DNA of 16,082 nucleotides from Acidimicrobiaceae bacterium (GTDB lineage Bacteria > Actinomycetota > Acidimicrobiia > Acidimicrobiales > Ilumatobacteraceae), in contig CANKVI010000011.1 of NCBI GenBank assembly GCA_947487095.1, positions 1 through 16,082 of the forward strand. The letters run 5' to 3'. Both the position numbers and the translations under genes were made by a program. The notes below the pieces were generated by a model. The model had not been told where the DNA came from, did no database searches, and saw only the letters and a list, made by a program, of their open reading frames with translations. Shown here piece by piece: positions 6,462 through 13,591 of the stretch; the first letter of the stretch is position 1, and every line of letters starts with the position of its first letter.

Positions 6462-9230
6462 TTAATCGCGCCCGTGGCACATCTTAAATTTCTTGCCCGA
6501 TCCACATGGGCAAGGTGCATTTCGCGGAGTGAGCGACCAGTCATCTGCGGCTTTCACCACGGTCTTCTGTGCAACTGGGGTCGCTGGCTGTGGTGGCGCT
6601 AACGGGTCGGCAGTTGCTCCTGCAAAACCACCCTGTGTTTCAGCGTCATAGGAAGACTCTTGAATGTTTTGCACCTGAATTGCTGGTGCATCGTTCTTCA
6701 CTACCTGAACATGCATCACGTACTTCACGAAGTCTTGCGCAATGCCCTTCATGAGCGCCCCGAACATTTCAAAGCCTTCACGCTGCCATTCGGTAAGAGG
6801 ATCTTTTTGACCCATTGCACGAAGGTTGATTCCTTCTTGCAAGTAATCCATTTCTTCGAGATGTTCGCGCCAACGCTGATCAATAATGCGCAACATCACC
6901 TGGCGCTCAACTTCGCGCATGGTCTGTTCACCCATTTCAGATTCGCGTTGGGCGTAGTAGCGGGAGGCATCAGCCATTACGTGGTCGTACATGTCATCTG
7001 TTGAGCCGCAGTTTGCAAGTGACGCTTCATTGATGGTGGTTGGCCAGAATGAGACCAGCTCGCGAGCAAGACCTTCCAAGTCCCATTCATCTTGGGCATC
7101 GGAAACGCAATGACTGTCAATAAGTGAGTCAACAGCGTCTGCCAAGTACTCCATGGCGGCAATTTTCAGATCGAGTCCTTCAAGAATTTGATCTCTGCGC
7201 TGATAAATGATCTTGCGCTGTTCGTTCATTACTTCGTCGTACTTCAAAACGTTTTTGCGAATTTCTCCGTTGCGCTGTTCAACCGTGCTCTGCGCGCGCT
7301 CAATTGCTTTGGTGACCATTTTTGCTTCAATCGCTTCGTCATCGGGAAGCGCTTTACCCATAACCCAACTGAGAGCGCCGGTTGCAAACAAGCGCATGAG
7401 TTCGTCATCAAGGCTGAGATAGAAGCGACTTTCGCCCGGGTCGCCTTGACGACCTGCGCGACCGCGCAACTGATTATCGATGCGACGTGATTCGTGACGC
7501 TCGGTTCCGAGCACATACAAGCCGCCCACTGCACGGACTTTTTCGCCTTCTGCTTTGCACTGTGTGATGAACGATGCGAGCACCTCTTTGTAACGCGCCT
7601 GCGCAGCACTGCGGGCGCTGCGATATTCCTCTGGCATCTGAGCAAGCGGCATTGCCAATTCGAATTCGTCTTTCAATGCATCTTCGGTGTGCCCTTCGCT
7701 GAGCACCTGCTGACGTGCAAGTCCTTCGGGGTTTCCGCCCAACAAAATGTCAACTCCTCGGCCCGCCATGTTGGTTGCAACCGTGACAGCCCCCAAGCGG
7801 CCAGCTTGAGTGACGATATGCGCCTCGCGCGTGTGTTGTTTTGCGTTCAGTACTTCGTGCTTAATGCCTCGTTTGTCTAGCAAACGCGAGAGCAATTCGC
7901 TCTTTTCAACGCTGACCGTTCCAACAAGAATTGGCTGACCGAGTTTGTGCTTCTCTTCAATGTCTTGCACCACTGCGGCGAACTTTGCTTGCTCGGACTT
8001 ATAAATAAGGTCTGCCTGGTCAGTACGAACCATTTCGCGGTTGGTTGGAATTGGAACCACAGCAAGGTTGTAGGTGTTCATCAACTCGGCAGCTTCTGTC
8101 TGAGCTGTTCCCGTCATTCCTGCGAGTTTGTCGTACATGCGGAAATAGTTCTGCAGCGTGACAGTGGCAAGAGTTTGGTTCTCTTCTTTAATCTTTACGC
8201 CTTCTTTTGCCTCGACTGCCTGGTGAATGCCTTCGCTCCAGCGACGACCTTCAAGAATTCGTCCAGTGAATTCATCAACGATTTTTACTTCACCGTCTTG
8301 CACGATGTAGTCCTTGTCGCGGTGATACAGAACTGCAGCCTTCAGAGCAACCTGCAATTGGTGCACCAGGTTCTGTTGCACTTCGTCATACAAGTTGTCA
8401 ATACCTAGTTGCTGCTCAACCTTTTCAATACCCGACTCGGTTGGAACCACAATTCGCTTGTCTTCTTCAACTTCGTAATCAACGTCACGCGATAGCGAGC
8501 GAACAATTGACGCGAATCGGTAGTACATCTTCGCTGCATCGGCGATGCGCCCAGAAATAATGAGTGGAGTACGTGCTTCGTCAATGAGGATGGAGTCAAC
8601 TTCGTCAACGATGGCAAAATGATGACCGCGTTGCACTTTTTCGTCTTTGGTAGCGGCCATGTTGTCGCGCAAGTAGTCGAAGCCAAATTCGTTGTTTGTG
8701 CCATACGTAATGTCTGCGGCATAGTCGCGACGCTTTTCCCCTGGCGAAGTACGCACGCCAGGAATCACGAGACCAACTTCAAGACCCATCCAGCGGTGAA
8801 TGCGACCCATCCACTCAGCGTGAAAACGTGCCAAGTAGTCGTTCACCGTGATGACGTGAACACCTTTTCCTGACAGTGCGTTCAAGTATGCGGGCAAAGT
8901 AGAGACCAATGTCTTTCCTTCACCGGTGCGCATTTCAGGAATCCAACCGGCATGCAGTGCTGCGCCGCCCATGAGCTGCACATCGAAATGACGCTGACCG
9001 ATAACACGTGAGGATGCCTCGCGAACAACCGCGAAGGCTTCCACCATTAAGTCGTCGACATCCTCGCCGCGCTCGAGGCGCTGACGGAATTCCGTAGTTT
9101 TGCCCTGCAACGCAGCATCGGATAGCAGTTTTAGCTCGGGCTCAAAAGCGTTGATATCGGGCACCAGCGAAGCAAGTGCCTTGACCTTTTTGCCTTCGCC
9201 GGCACGAAGAATGCGATCTAAAAGTGCCAT
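6462..9230 (-). CDS. secA: Preprotein translocase ATPase SecA
   Basis: Motor ATPase that pushes unfolded precursor proteins through the SecYEG channel. In the 922-aa form the N-terminus is MALLDRILRAGEG, followed by NBD1 with Walker A MRTGEGKT (100-107) and Walker B IVDEVDSILIDEARTPLI (207-224). The preprotein cross-linking domain, NBD2 (with GTVSVEKSELLS and ATNMAGRGVDI), and helical scaffold and wing domains follow. The C-terminus ends in a proline- and alanine-rich linker and a complete zinc tail, CPCGSGKKFKMCH, with Cys907, Cys909, Cys918 and His919 as ligands. I chose the ATG at 9230; the frame is open a further 34 codons, but those residues do not resemble SecA and would overlap comF. 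An AGGA 11 nt upstream, overlapping the comF stop, may be the ribosome site. The intact zinc tail and length suggest the housekeeping SecA1. Confidence 0.98.
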   Translation of the reverse strand: MALLDRILRAGEGKKVKALASLVPDINAFEPELKLLSDAALQGKTTEFRQRLERGEDVDDLMVEAFAVVREASSRVIGQRHFDVQLMGGAALHAGWIPEMRTGEGKTLVSTLPAYLNALSGKGVHVITVNDYLARFHAEWMGRIHRWMGLEVGLVIPGVRTSPGEKRRDYAADITYGTNNEFGFDYLRDNMAATKDEKVQRGHHFAIVDEVDSILIDEARTPLIISGRIADAAKMYYRFASIVRSLSRDVDYEVEEDKRIVVPTESGIEKVEQQLGIDNLYDEVQQNLVHQLQVALKAAVLYHRDKDYIVQDGEVKIVDEFTGRILEGRRWSEGIHQAVEAKEGVKIKEENQTLATVTLQNYFRMYDKLAGMTGTAQTEAAELMNTYNLAVVPIPTNREMVRTDQADLIYKSEQAKFAAVVQDIEEKHKLGQPILVGTVSVEKSELLSRLLDKRGIKHEVLNAKQHTREAHIVTQAGRLGAVTVATNMAGRGVDILLGGNPEGLARQQVLSEGHTEDALKDEFELAMPLAQMPEEYRSARSAAQARYKEVLASFITQCKAEGEKVRAVGGLYVLGTERHESRRIDNQLRGRAGRQGDPGESRFYLSLDDELMRLFATGALSWVMGKALPDDEAIEAKMVTKAIERAQSTVEQRNGEIRKNVLKYDEVMNEQRKIIYQRRDQILEGLDLKIAAMEYLADAVDSLIDSHCVSDAQDEWDLEGLARELVSFWPTTINEASLANCGSTDDMYDHVMADASRYYAQRESEMGEQTMREVERQVMLRIIDQRWREHLEEMDYLQEGINLRAMGQKDPLTEWQREGFEMFGALMKGIAQDFVKYVMHVQVVKNDAPAIQVQNIQESSYDAETQGGFAGATADPLAPPQPATPVAQKTVVKAADDWSLTPRNAPCPCGSGKKFKMCHGRD

Positions 9231-9243
9231 GCAGTCAATGATC

Positions 9244-9855
9244 CTACCTGCGCCGTGCTGGGGCGGGAGTGGAGGCCACGGCAGCGCAAATAACCCTCGC
9301 AGCCCCCGCCTGATACAGCGCATGCTGAGCAATTCGCATCGTTGCGCCAGTTGTCACTACATCATCGACCACCAAAACTGTGCTTGGAGTGTTCATCGAT
9401 CGAGCACGAAACGAAACGCCAACCAACCGATTTTCCCGACTCTGCCCCGTTTGATGCCCAACTGTTTCACGCACCAATATTTTGCGTACCGGCACGCCAA
9501 GTGATCGTCCAACAATGCGCGCAAGCGTCTCAGCTTGGTCATGACCGCGTGCTGTACGTCGTTCACGCGTTGTTGGCACCCACGTCACCACATCAATGCT
9601 GTTGATTTCCGCTGATGTTCGCAATACTGCAACAAGACGATCTGCAAACAATGCGGCGAGTGCACGATGGTTTCGATATTTGAAACCCAACATCAAATCT
9701 CGCACGAGCCCAACATAAGAAAGCGCGACAATCGCATCGCTGCAGTACGGCAGTCGACACGATGTAATCTTGATGGCACAGTGTTCACACGATGAACGCG
9801 TTAGCTGCCCACACCCTGCACAACGATAAGAAAACAACCCCAAACTCCTCAGCAC
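9244..9855 (-). CDS. ComF-family amidophosphoribosyltransferase-like protein
   Basis: ComF proteins combine a short zinc ribbon with a type I phosphoribosyltransferase fold. In competent bacteria ComF takes part in handling incoming DNA, but the gene is kept in many species with no known competence. Visible here are a four-cysteine zinc site (Cys12, Cys15, Cys23, Cys26; CAGC and CEHC), the RERRTARGHDQAE block (97-109) and the PRPP loop VLVVDDVVTTGATM (160-173). The GTG at 9855 gives 203 aa, but an AGGAG at 9845-9849 lies 7 nt before an in-frame TTG at 9837. That TTG would give 197 aa starting MFSYRCAGCG and may be the true start. Divergent from the YczE gene; it precedes secA by 13 nt. The hpf gene often found between comF and secA is absent. 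Confidence 0.9.
   Translation of the reverse strand: MLRSLGLFSYRCAGCGQLTRSSCEHCAIKITSCRLPYCSDAIVALSYVGLVRDLMLGFKYRNHRALAALFADRLVAVLRTSAEINSIDVVTWVPTTRERRTARGHDQAETLARIVGRSLGVPVRKILVRETVGHQTGQSRENRLVGVSFRARSMNTPSTVLVVDDVVTTGATMRIAQHALYQAGAARVICAAVASTPAPARRR
9845..9849 (-). promoter_or_regulatory. Shine-Dalgarno AGGAG inside the annotated comF 5' end
   Basis: AGGAG on the minus strand lies 7 nt before a TTG codon at 9837, ideal spacing. The GTG at 9855 has neither a Shine-Dalgarno nor a TANNNT at -12 to -7. This favours the shorter ComF and widens the divergent gap from 19 to 37 nt. Confidence 0.5.
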
Positions 9856-9862
9856 CGAGTAC

Positions 9863-9868
9863 TACGGT
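9863..9868 (+). promoter_or_regulatory. Candidate leaderless -10 box for the YczE-family gene (TACGGT)
   Basis: TACGGT lies at exactly -12 to -7 from the ATG at 9875, within the 19-nt gap to comF. There is no Shine-Dalgarno. Any -35 contact would fall inside the comF 5' end. Confidence 0.5.
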
Positions 9869-9874
9869 TAGACA

Positions 9875-10519
9875 ATGCCGAATTACTTCATTGCACCGTT
9901 ACGCGATCGGCCCGTGCAACGACTCACACGATGTGTAGGCGGACTAGTACTGTTCGGAATTGGTGTTGGAATGCAAAAACAGGGACACATGGGACTTGCA
10001 CCGTGGGACGTTTTCCATGATGGCTTAAGCAAACAAATTGGCTGGCCCTTTGGCCGCGCGCTGATTCTCACCAGTTTTTTGGTGCTCTTCCTATGGATTC
10101 CGCTTCGTCAAAAGCCAGGCATCGGCACCTTGTTGAACGCTGTTCAAATCGGTCTTGTTGCCGGCGTCGTCATCGACATTATTCCTCGCGCCGAATCGCT
10201 GCCATTGCGCATCGCGCTCATGCTTGGAGGCATCGTCATTTTGGGAATTGGTTCAGGCATGTACATCGGTGCCGGACTCGGCCCAGGACCGCGCGACGGA
10301 TTGTTCACCGGTCTTGCTCAGCGCGGCATCAAAGTGAGTCGTGCTCGCACCATCGTTGAAGTATCTGTGCTCGTCATCGGATTCGCACTTGGTGGTTCAG
10401 TTGGAGTCGGAACGCTCGTATTTGCGTTCGGAATCGGACCAATTGTTGCTCGCACGCTCCCATTGCTGCACCTTGAAGCGCTCACTCCGAGCACTCAAAA
10501 TGCGCAATGGGGCAAATAG
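9875..10519 (+). CDS. YczE-family integral membrane protein
   Basis: Polytopic membrane protein of the YczE group (COG2364), whose function is not established. The 214-aa sequence has about six hydrophobic segments (roughly 20-36, 59-77, 86-103, 110-131, 159-174 and 177-197). The conserved glycine- and proline-rich blocks of the family are MGLAPWDVFHDGLS (39-52), KPGIGTLLNAVQIG (80-93) and GAGLGPGPRDGLFTGL (132-147). The two GLGPWD/GPRDGL-like blocks suggest an internally repeated half. It stands alone on the plus strand, divergent from comF and convergent with ahcY, 4 nt from its stop. It probably has its own leaderless promoter. Its neighbours give no clue to a transport substrate, so I assign none. 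Confidence 0.85.
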   Translation: MPNYFIAPLRDRPVQRLTRCVGGLVLFGIGVGMQKQGHMGLAPWDVFHDGLSKQIGWPFGRALILTSFLVLFLWIPLRQKPGIGTLLNAVQIGLVAGVVIDIIPRAESLPLRIALMLGGIVILGIGSGMYIGAGLGPGPRDGLFTGLAQRGIKVSRARTIVEVSVLVIGFALGGSVGVGTLVFAFGIGPIVARTLPLLHLEALTPSTQNAQWGK

Positions 10520-10523
10520 CGAA

Positions 10524-11972
10524 TTAGTAGCGGTATGCCTCTGGCTTGAACGGGCCACTTGGCGCGATGCCCAGGTAGTCGGCTTGCTCATCGGTCATCT
10601 TCGTTAACACTGCACCAAGTGCATCAAGGTGCAATGCCGCAACCTTTTCGTCAAGGTGCTTTGGCAACACATATACGCCAAGTGGGTAGTTTTCGAGATT
10701 GCCGAACAACTCCATTTGCGCAATGACTTGGTTGGAGAACGAGCAACTCATGACGAAGCTTGGGTGGCCAGTTGCGCAACCGAGGTTGACCAAGCGACCT
10801 TCCGCCAACACAATCACTGCGTGTCCGTCTTTGAACGTCCACAGGTCGGTTCCTGCTTTGAGTTCGTCGCGAACTGCACCACTGCGAGCCAAACCAGCCA
10901 TGTCGATTTCGTTGTCGAAGTGGCCAATGTTGCACACAATTGCGTTGTGCTTCATGCGGGCCATGTGATCAACCGTGACAATCGCTTCGTTGCCAGTTGC
11001 AGTAACAAAGACGTCTGCAGTTGACACCATGTTTTCGAGCGTGTCGACCTGGTAGCCCTCCATCGCTGCCTGCAATGCGTTAATTGGGTCAATTTCGGTG
11101 ACGATTACTCGAGCGCCTTGTCCGCGAAGACTTTGCGCACAACCCTTACCAACGTCGCCATAGCCACATACGACTGCAGTTTTTCCTGCAAGCATCACGT
11201 CTGTTGCGCGGTTAATCGCATCGATAAGCGAGTGGCGGCAGCCGTACAAGTTGTCGAACTTCGATTTGGTCACGCTGTCATTCACGTTGATTGCCGGGAA
11301 CAACAGTTCACCTTTTTCCGCCATCTTGTACAAACGCTTCACGCCTGTTGTGGTTTCTTCGGTAACACCCTTAATGCCCTTTGCCATTACGGTCCACTTT
11401 TTCGGATCGGTCTTCAATGTGCGCTGAAGCAATCCGAGAACAATGGCCAACTCCGGGTTGGAAGCTGATGTCGGATCTGGAACAACACCTGTTGCTTCGT
11501 ACTCAACACCCTTGTGCAACAACATGGTTGCATCGCCACCATCATCCAGGATCATGTTTGGTCCGTCGCCGTCTGGCCACGTCATCATTTGGTCGGTTGC
11601 CCACCAGTATTCCTCGAGCGTTTCGCCCTTCCATGCAAACACTGGAACACCATTTGGTTCGTCTACGGAACCGTTTGGTCCAACAACAACTGCGGCTGCC
11701 GCATGGTCTTGAGTTGAAAAGATGTTGCAACTCGCCCAACGCACTTCAGCGCCAAGTTCAACGAGGGTTTCAATCAACACAGCAGTCTGAATGGTCATAT
11801 GCAAGGAGCCAGAAATTTTGGCGCCTTTCAATGGCTTGGTTTTGCCGAACTCTTTGCGCAGCGCGCGAAGGCCTGGCATTTCATGTTCGGCTAGATGAAT
11901 TTCCTTGCGACCAAAAGGTGCGAGGGAAAGATCGGCGACGCGCCAATCACGTCGTTGTGCAAATGAAGACAT
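10524..11972 (-). CDS. ahcY: S-adenosyl-L-homocysteine hydrolase
   Basis: NAD-dependent enzyme splitting S-adenosylhomocysteine into adenosine and homocysteine, which relieves product inhibition of SAM-dependent methyltransferases. The 482-aa protein contains SLHMT (56-60, active-site His), ILDDGGDAT (141-149), VTEETTTGV (203-211), the NAD-binding loop [10 protein letters not shown] (268-277) and the C-terminal KPEAYRY that completes the neighbouring subunit's cofactor site. An insert in the first half (about residues 101-190, including an EEYWWATDQ segment) makes it the long form found in mycobacteria. A strong Shine-Dalgarno AAGGAG lies 5 nt before the ATG and overlaps the stop of the Trm112-like gene. 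It is last in the run from the GT-C-like gene. With only 9 nt upstream, no SAH riboswitch can precede it directly. Confidence 0.98.
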   Translation of the reverse strand: MSSFAQRRDWRVADLSLAPFGRKEIHLAEHEMPGLRALRKEFGKTKPLKGAKISGSLHMTIQTAVLIETLVELGAEVRWASCNIFSTQDHAAAAVVVGPNGSVDEPNGVPVFAWKGETLEEYWWATDQMMTWPDGDGPNMILDDGGDATMLLHKGVEYEATGVVPDPTSASNPELAIVLGLLQRTLKTDPKKWTVMAKGIKGVTEETTTGVKRLYKMAEKGELLFPAINVNDSVTKSKFDNLYGCRHSLIDAINRATDVMLAGKTAVVCGYGDVGKGCAQSLRGQGARVIVTEIDPINALQAAMEGYQVDTLENMVSTADVFVTATGNEAIVTVDHMARMKHNAIVCNIGHFDNEIDMAGLARSGAVRDELKAGTDLWTFKDGHAVIVLAEGRLVNLGCATGHPSFVMSCSFSNQVIAQMELFGNLENYPLGVYVLPKHLDEKVAALHLDALGAVLTKMTDEQADYLGIAPSGPFKPEAYRY

Positions 11973-11977
11973 AGAAA

Positions 11978-11983
11978 CTCCTT
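11978..11983 (-). promoter_or_regulatory. Strong Shine-Dalgarno (AAGGAG) of ahcY
   Basis: AAGGAG on the minus strand, 5 nt before the ATG at 11972 and overlapping the TAA of the Trm112-like gene. It is the best ribosome site in the window, which fits ahcY being translated from a polycistronic mRNA rather than a leaderless one. Confidence 0.8.
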
Positions 11984-12215
11984 AAACGAAGGTGGGATGA
12001 ATACTCTCCGCAACGATTCTTCGTTCGAGCTCTGTGTGCTCTGCGGCATCTACCGCGACGGATTCCTCAAACAACATTACAGGAATGCCATCGCGCACTA
12101 GGTATTTACGGTGCAGACGTGGGTTATACAAAAATGCGTCAGAGGAAAAATAGAACAACGGACCTTTGTCTTCTGGGCAAGCCAGAATTTCAAGCAACTT
12201 TGAGTCGAGAGACAT
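11982..12215 (-). CDS. Trm112-like protein (UPF0434 family)
   Basis: Small protein of the Trm112 family. In eukaryotes and archaea Trm112 is a zinc-binding activator of SAM-dependent methyltransferases; the role of bacterial members is unclear. The 77-aa sequence has the family N-terminus LLEILACPEDKGPL (7-20) and the YLVRDGIPVML block (38-48). The usual CPxC zinc motif is reduced to CPED and no other cysteine is present, so a structural zinc site is unlikely. This form seems usual in Actinomycetota. It lies 9 nt after manB and 9 nt before ahcY. Being next to ahcY, which clears the by-product of methylation, is suggestive of a methylation link but does not prove one. Confidence 0.88.
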   Translation of the reverse strand: MSLDSKLLEILACPEDKGPLFYFSSDAFLYNPRLHRKYLVRDGIPVMLFEESVAVDAAEHTELERRIVAESIHPTFV

Positions 12216-12221
12216 ACGCCA

Positions 12222-12227
12222 AGACTA
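12222..12227 (-). promoter_or_regulatory. Candidate -10 box (TAGTCT) overlapping the manB stop
   Basis: TAGTCT lies at exactly -12 to -7 from the ATG at 12215. Its first three bases are the TAG stop codon of manB. It would allow a leaderless trm112-ahcY transcript independent of manB. No Shine-Dalgarno precedes this ATG. Confidence 0.45.
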
Positions 12228-13577
12228 GGCGGTGATGACTGACAGCAACTCAGCAACGTGCGTATCGCACTCGTCACGCGTGCTGGCTTCAAGGTTGAGC
12301 CGAAGTAAAGGCTCGGTATTGCTTGGGCGTACGTTGAACCACCACGAACCACAGTCCACTGTTAGGCCATCGAGTTGATCCTGAGTGTGGTCGGCATAGT
12401 CACGCCCAATTTGCGCGATGACTTTGCCAATATCGGCAACAGTGGTGTTGATTTCGCCGCTTGATGCATAGCGCTCAAGCGGCTTGCGAATTTCCGACAA
12501 CTTCATTCCTGTACGGCACATTTCACCAAGAATTCCCATGGTGGCAATGAGACCGCTGTCTGCTCGGTAGTTGTCTGCAAAGTAATAGTGCCCCGAATGC
12601 TCGCCAGCAAACACCGCGCCTGTGTCGGCCATGATCTGCTTCATATAACTGTGACCATTTTTGGTGCGGATTCCCTTACCGCCGTGTTCAGCAATAATTT
12701 CTGGAACTGCACGTGAACAAATGAGGTTGTACAAAATTGTTGCGCCAGGGTTAAGCCGCAAAAAGCGTGTTGCGAGCAGCGCAGTGGTGGTGCTACCCGA
12801 CATTCCTTGACCAAGTTCGTCAACCAGAAACACACGATCGGCATCGCCGTCGAACGCAAGACCAACATCAAAACCACCAGCGAGTACTCGCGCCATAAGA
12901 TCGCGTTGATTCGCTGTCTGCAAAGGGTCTGCAGGGTGATTTGGGAACGTACCGTCGAGTTCGCCGTACATCACTTCTAATTCGAAATCAGCAAGTCGTT
13001 CAAACACTGCTGGAACAACTAGTCCACCCATTCCATTGGCTGTGTCTGCAACAACTCGAAGTTTTCGCAACTTGTCGCTCGCAATAAATTTCACAACATG
13101 ATCGGCAAACTCCGCCAGCATGTTGACATGGTTTAGCGTGCCGGCTGTTGCAGCAAATGCGGGTTCGCGACCTGCAAGTACTTCAGCCGCGAGTGCATGA
13201 ATTTCGCGTAGCCCATTATCAATTCCAATGGAACGAGCACCAGATAAACAACACTTGATGCCGTTGTACTGCGCTGGGTTGTGCGAAGCCGTAAACATTG
13301 CTCCTGGCGAATCAAGTTTGCCCGATGCGTAATACAACAGATCGCTCGATGCGAGCCCCAGGTTGGTCACGCTGACACCATGTGCCAACACTCCCCGCTG
13401 AAAAGCATCGACGAGCTCTGGCCCACTTGGGCGCATGTCATGAGCGATCACGATGTGCGGAGCATTTGCAAATTTGGCAAACGCAACACCTATTGCATAT
13501 GCAACGTCTGCATCCAACTGTTCGGGAACAATGCCTCGAATGTCATAGGCCTTAACAATTGCGTTGAGATCAGGCAT
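12225..13577 (-). CDS. manB: Phosphomannomutase/phosphoglucomutase
   Basis: Alpha-D-phosphohexomutase interconverting mannose 6-phosphate and mannose 1-phosphate (often also the glucose phosphates), the supply step for GDP-mannose and hence for mannosylated lipids and glycans. The 450-aa protein has all four domains and sites: N-terminal KAYDIRGIVP (9-18), catalytic phosphoserine Ser98 in TASHNP (96-101), metal loop DGDADR (243-248), sugar-binding GEHSGH (325-330) and phosphate-binding RPSNTEP (417-423). GEHSGH is the usual phosphomannomutase/phosphoglucomutase version. The start at 13577 is the family N-terminus. It follows the GT-C-like gene after 11 nt and precedes the Trm112-like gene by 9 nt. 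The position suggests that sugar-phosphate made here feeds surface glycosylation by the upstream membrane protein. Confidence 0.96.
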   Translation of the reverse strand: MPDLNAIVKAYDIRGIVPEQLDADVAYAIGVAFAKFANAPHIVIAHDMRPSGPELVDAFQRGVLAHGVSVTNLGLASSDLLYYASGKLDSPGAMFTASHNPAQYNGIKCCLSGARSIGIDNGLREIHALAAEVLAGREPAFAATAGTLNHVNMLAEFADHVVKFIASDKLRKLRVVADTANGMGGLVVPAVFERLADFELEVMYGELDGTFPNHPADPLQTANQRDLMARVLAGGFDVGLAFDGDADRVFLVDELGQGMSGSTTTALLATRFLRLNPGATILYNLICSRAVPEIIAEHGGKGIRTKNGHSYMKQIMADTGAVFAGEHSGHYYFADNYRADSGLIATMGILGEMCRTGMKLSEIRKPLERYASSGEINTTVADIGKVIAQIGRDYADHTQDQLDGLTVDCGSWWFNVRPSNTEPLLRLNLEASTRDECDTHVAELLSVITA

Positions 13578-13585
13578 GAATGGAG

Positions 13586-13591
13586 AGACTA
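13586..13591 (-). promoter_or_regulatory. Candidate -10 box (TAGTCT) overlapping the upstream stop, before manB
   Basis: TAGTCT at -14 to -9 from the manB ATG, two bases further out than the other candidates, which would give a leader of about 2 nt. Its first three bases are the TAG stop of the GT-C-like gene. It is the same hexamer as before the Trm112-like gene. Confidence 0.35.

Noticed and set aside
7947..8408. Open frames of 60-150 codons on the plus strand opposite secA and other genes
   Set aside because: They lie wholly inside well-supported genes, lack family resemblance, and reflect codon bias on the coding strand.
9231..9332. A 34-residue N-terminal extension of SecA (in-frame ATG at 9332)
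   Set aside because: The extra residues are unlike SecA and overlap comF by about 90 nt; MALLDRILRAGEG at 9230 is a normal SecA N-terminus.
11973..11981. SAH or SAM riboswitch before ahcY
   Set aside because: Only 9 nt separate ahcY from the upstream gene, and an AAGGAG ribosome site fills most of that.
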